Under the pieces are notes generated by a model. The model worked only from the letters and a program-made list of their open reading frames with translations. It searched no databases and was not told the DNA's origin. Positions 6,420-7,760 of a stretch of DNA of 7,760 nt are shown piece after piece. The position numbers and the translations under genes were made by a program. The DNA is from Firmicutes bacterium UBA6226 (GTDB taxonomy: Bacteria; Bacillota_A; Clostridia; Peptostreptococcales; Acidaminobacteraceae). The stretch lies in assembly GCA_002441045.1 (NCBI GenBank), contig DJWQ01000017.1:1-7760 (forward strand). Reading direction: 5' to 3'. Positions within the stretch are counted from its first letter, which is position 1. Each line of letters opens with the position of its first letter.

Positions 6420-6461
6420 TATATAGTGGAGACCTTTTGTCTCTTACAAGCTTGGCTTGTT
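6420..6461 (-). promoter_or_regulatory. Promoter and operator-like palindromes of the DUF2202 gene
   Basis: On the minus strand, TTGTAA (6444-6449) and TATATA (6420-6425) are spaced 18 bp apart, with the predicted start near 6413, just before the Shine-Dalgarno sequence. Between them lies the palindrome GAGAC-n5-GTCTC (6429-6443). Overlapping the upstream side is ACAAGC-TTG-GCTTGT (6447-6461). Two palindromes on a promoter suggest repressor control, by inference only. Confidence 0.45.
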
Positions 6462-6555
6462 GTTATGGTCTTATATTAATCTGCAAATGTGATGGAAGTT
6501 TGATGGACAAATGGAAAAAGTAAGAAAAAATATATCGAAAGTGTGATAAGTTATA

Positions 6556-6564
6556 TGTTATAAT
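6556..6564 (+). promoter_or_regulatory. Strong extended -10 promoter before the leader RNA
   Basis: TGT-TATAAT (TG at 6556-6557, perfect hexamer 6559-6564) gives a predicted start near 6571. The -35 position (about 6536-6541) has no clear match. Given what follows, it is the best candidate promoter for the leader RNA and perhaps for the downstream cassette array. Confidence 0.62.
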
Positions 6565-6675
6565 ACAATTAATTTAAGACTGGTAAAATACTACCAATTA
6601 TGGTGAGGACAGGGATACATATCATACAGAAGGGTCATAAGACCACCCACCCATACCATAGCATAGGGGGGATTT

Positions 6676-6762
6676 ATGCAACATACATATTACCAAGGCG
6701 AGAGCACGCCAAATTTATACATAACCTATAGCCCTTTTTCCGAGTTTGGAAGAGGGCTATAG
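6676..6762 (+). CDS. Possible 28-aa leader peptide running into the terminator
   Basis: ATG at 6676 opens 28 codons ending in TAG at 6760-6762. A GGGGGG run at 6666-6671, 4 nt before the ATG, may serve as a weak Shine-Dalgarno. The peptide starts MQHTYYQGES, has several Tyr residues and ends SEFGRGL. Its last codons and stop lie within the 3' arm of the terminator stem, so a translating ribosome could melt that stem, as in translation-coupled attenuation. The start codon itself lies in the GCATA/TATGC hairpin. There is no homology evidence; it may be a chance ORF in a structured RNA. Confidence 0.3.
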   Translation: MQHTYYQGESTPNLYITYSPFSEFGRGL

Positions 6763-6770
6763 GTGTTTTT
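6725..6770 (+). terminator. Intrinsic terminator of the leader RNA
   Basis: CCTATAGCCCT (6725-6735) pairs perfectly with AGGGCTATAGG (6753-6763). Five more pairs, including two G-U pairs, extend the stem to 16 bp around the loop CGAGTTT. The tail is TGTTTTT (6764-6770). It lies 145 bp before the first cassette gene. Confidence 0.85.
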
Positions 6771-6842
6771 GACTAAGTGAAACATCGAATAATTCATATG
6801 AGAATTATTTCTGTGGAAAATGTGTGGTTGTTTGCGTTAGAC
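6771..6842. other. Imperfect palindrome ending in a GTTAGAC core (possible attI or decayed attC)
   Basis: The stretch ends with GTTAGAC (6836-6842), which fits the integron core GTTRRRY and is identical to the core of the attC-like site at 7508-7514. Going outward to inward, GACTAAG (6771-6777) pairs with GTTAGAC at 5 of 7 positions, AAACA (6780-6784) pairs with TGTTT (6829-6833), and AATAATTC (6787-6794) pairs with GAATTATT (6802-6809). The right side has an 18-nt unpaired bulge. GACTAAG departs from the RYYYAAC rule of attC sites. It could therefore be an attI-like site, a decayed attC of a former cassette, or a hairpin that happens to lie beside a core site. Confidence 0.45.
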
Positions 6843-6863
6843 AAAAGCACAAAATCAAAAACC

Positions 6864-6891
6864 AAGAAAAAGAAGAAAAAGAAGAAAAAAG
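6864..6891 (+). repeat. Purine-rich 9-bp repeat, three units
   Basis: AAGAAAAAG is repeated three times (6864-6872, 6873-6881 and 6882-6891, the last with one extra A) in the leader of the cassette gene, 10 nt before its RBS. An unstructured A-rich leader may help ribosome loading. It carries no coding signal. Confidence 0.7.
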
Positions 6892-6914
6892 ACAATCCAT
6901 AGGAGATATGTTAA

Positions 6915-7442
6915 GTGCAAAGAACAATTTATATCATCTCGGGTCCTGCCGGAGTAGGAAAGTCTACTACATCGAAGAGGCTTGTTGAAAGACTCGATCG
7001 GAGTTCATACATTTCAGGTGACGATGTTAGTCATATTCCTGTTAATGGAAGAGGTAAGCCATGGTTATGTAAGGAAACACATGATTTGACATGGAAAAAT
7101 ATTTTGAATCTGACAAAAAATTTGATTAGTTATAATTATGATATTGTAATTGATTACGTTACATTTCCTTCAGAAGCGCGTTGGTTAGTAAAAGAATTAA
7201 ATGATATTGATGTAAAAATTCATTATATAATTCTGATGGTTGATAAAGAAACAATAATTCATCGTGATAGTTTAAGAGAGCCTTCTGTTCAAATGGGAGA
7301 AAGAAGCGTTATTCTGCTAAATGAATTTAATAATGAGTTAAATGATCTAGATAACGTGTTGGATACTCAAGAATTTAATGCTGATCAAGTAGATTTAGTA
7401 GTTAATGAAATATTAAATAGTAATAGATTTTTTATTAGCTAA
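6915..7442 (+). CDS. P-loop kinase-like AAA family protein (cassette cargo)
   Basis: Small cytoplasmic P-loop NTPase of 175 aa, of the AAA_33/shikimate-kinase-like or small-molecule phosphotransferase type. Walker A is GPAGVGKST at residues 10-18 after the strand TIYIIS. ISGDD at 33-37 is at the place where such kinases bind the substrate or base. DIVIDYVTF is a Walker-B-like strand, and REPSVQMGER looks like an Arg-containing lid. The start is GTG at 6915, with AGGAG at 6901-6905, 9 nt upstream. TAA immediately before the GTG in the same frame excludes a longer form, and the ATG at 6908 is in another frame. The fold recalls zeta-toxin and chloramphenicol phosphotransferase kinases, but the substrate is unknown. 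It is the sole gene of the first cassette and is clearly AT-richer than the genes at 169-4500. Fold confident, role unknown. Confidence 0.85.
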   Translation: MQRTIYIISGPAGVGKSTTSKRLVERLDRSSYISGDDVSHIPVNGRGKPWLCKETHDLTWKNILNLTKNLISYNYDIVIDYVTFPSEARWLVKELNDIDVKIHYIILMVDKETIIHRDSLREPSVQMGERSVILLNEFNNELNDLDNVLDTQEFNADQVDLVVNEILNSNRFFIS

Positions 7443-7460
7443 CAAATAAAGTGTGCCTTC

Positions 7461-7514
7461 GTCTAACACATAGTCCTCGCAACTTACGCTGCGAGGGCTG
7501 CAAGAACGTTAGAC
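7461..7514. other. attC: attC-like integron recombination site
   Basis: R'' GTCTAAC (7461-7467, fits RYYYAAC) and R' GTTAGAC (7508-7514, fits GTTRRRY) are perfect complements, and the arm extends to TTCGTCTAAC/GTTAGACGAA (7458-7467 with 7508-7517). Inside, AGTCCTCGCA (7472-7481) pairs with TGCGAGGGCT (7490-7499) as L''/L', with one T-G wobble, around the 8-nt loop ACTTACGC. The spacers are unequal (4 nt and 8 nt), as expected of the unpaired central spacer in folded attC sites. At 54 bp it is at the short end of known attC lengths. There is no T-tract on either strand, which argues against a terminator. Confidence 0.78.
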
Positions 7515-7540
7515 GAAATAATTGAAAAATAGGAGAGTAT

Positions 7541-7760
7541 ATGTCATTAAATAGTATTGAAATGAATGAATTAATATACAATTTACAAAAATCTAGTAAC
7601 CCTCAAGATGTTTTAAATGCATGGAGGCTATATAGAGGTGATTTTAGTAAGTTTGCAGCTATCATTGCTCTAGATGATTATAAACAGATAGCAAGAGTTA
7701 AAGAGATTGTTGAATCATTAAACAATTTTAGAGATTGTGTTACGTTCTATCTTAATACTC
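7541..7760 (+). CDS. Start of second cassette gene, unknown product, cut by window end
   Basis: ATG at 7541, with AGGAG at 7531-7535, opens a frame of 73 codons without a stop up to the window end, beginning MSLNSIEMNELIYNLQ. The visible part looks all-helical and polar, with no signal peptide, membrane segment or motif that I recognise. It begins 27 bp after the attC-like core, the usual position of a cassette gene, and shares the AT-rich codon use of the first cassette gene. A second attC is expected beyond its stop. Confidence 0.7.
   Translation, partial: MSLNSIEMNELIYNLQKSSNPQDVLNAWRLYRGDFSKFAAIIALDDYKQIARVKEIVESLNNFRDCVTFYLNT

Larger units (their letters stand above)
6571..6770 (+). ncRNA. 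Candidate structured leader RNA ending in an intrinsic terminator
   Basis: About 200 nt lie between a strong promoter and a strong terminator without a normal gene. Hand folding shows these helices: TGGTA/TACCA (6581-6585 with 6592-6596); TATGGT/ACCATA (6599-6604 with 6655-6660), enclosing GGTC-ATAA-GACC (6633-6644); GCATA/TATGC (6661-6665 with 6675-6679), whose loop is a G6 run that could pair with the CCACCCACCC run at 6643-6652; and GGCG/CGCC (6697-6700 with 6707-6710). I could not match it to any riboswitch, 6S, tmRNA or T-box consensus that I know. It may be an attenuator leader, an independent small RNA, or both. The fold was made by eye and is not unique. Confidence 0.5.
6837..7508 (+). 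mobile_element. Integron-type gene cassette carrying a P-loop kinase
   Basis: Recombination between G and TTRRRY at the two GTTAGAC cores (6836-6842 and 7508-7514) would define a 672-bp unit. It holds a short A-rich leader, one gene and a terminal attC-like site, which is the standard cassette layout. The gene stops 18 bp before the attC R'' box and the reading direction is towards the attC, as is usual. The AT-rich codon use of the cassette gene differs from the genes at 169-4500, consistent with outside origin. No integrase gene is present in the window. Confidence 0.65.

Noticed and set aside
6601..6710. Known riboswitch (c-di-GMP, TPP, FMN, T-box, cobalamin, ZTP)
   Set aside because: None of the conserved core sequences that I know for these classes is present, so only an unnamed structured RNA is claimed.
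6799..6813. Fur-box-like sequence TGAGAATTATTTCTG
   Set aside because: It matches the 7-1-7 Fur consensus in only about 9 of 14 positions, with the mismatches in the right half, and it is better explained as one arm of the local hairpin.
7458..7517. Rho-independent terminator after the kinase gene
   Set aside because: No T-tract follows on either strand, and the nested arms with R-box sequences fit an attC site much better.

Overview
The window looks like a chromosomal segment of a low-GC, anaerobic or microaerobic Gram-positive bacterium, most likely a Clostridia-type Bacillota. The grounds are AT-rich DNA, strong AGGAGG-type ribosome binding sites, a clostridial-type A-class flavodiiron protein without rubredoxin domain, and a NapH-like polyferredoxin membrane protein. 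The species cannot be named from the sequence alone.

Left part (1-2842, + strand): a nitrosative/oxidative stress pair. A di-iron Fe-S cluster repair protein (RIC/ScdA/YtfE family) is followed by a flavodiiron NO/O2 reductase (FprA). A perfect Crp/Fnr-family palindrome is centred 41.5 bp before the predicted transcription start of the first gene. A uridine-kinase-like P-loop kinase follows. It has its own good promoter, and an 11-bp inverted repeat overlaps that promoter, the Shine-Dalgarno sequence and the start codon.

Middle part (2856-5685): a two-gene minus-strand operon encodes a NapH-like membrane 4Fe-4S protein and, 13 bp downstream, a membrane-anchored extracytoplasmic protein with two degenerate copies of a small helical repeat. 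Divergent to it is a protein of unknown function (4655-5272). The 413-bp gap after that gene holds a 12-bp tandem repeat, a long near-palindrome acting as a likely bidirectional terminator, and a degenerate tandem array with a period of about 17-20 bp.

Right part (5686-7760): a secreted DUF2202 ferritin-like protein on the minus strand, then a 515-bp gap. This gap carries an extended -10 promoter, a candidate structured leader RNA of about 200 nt with a 28-codon ORF running into a strong intrinsic terminator, an imperfect palindrome, and a GTTAGAC core site. From that core onwards the DNA has the layout of an integron gene-cassette array. A 672-bp cassette carries one P-loop kinase gene and ends in a 54-bp attC-like site (GTCTAAC ... 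GTTAGAC with a nested stem). A second gene cut by the window end follows. No integrase gene is present in the window. An attC-bearing cassette array in a Bacillota-like background, preceded by a promoter and attenuator-like RNA, is the most unusual thing here.

All calls come from reading the sequence. No database search or folding program was run.
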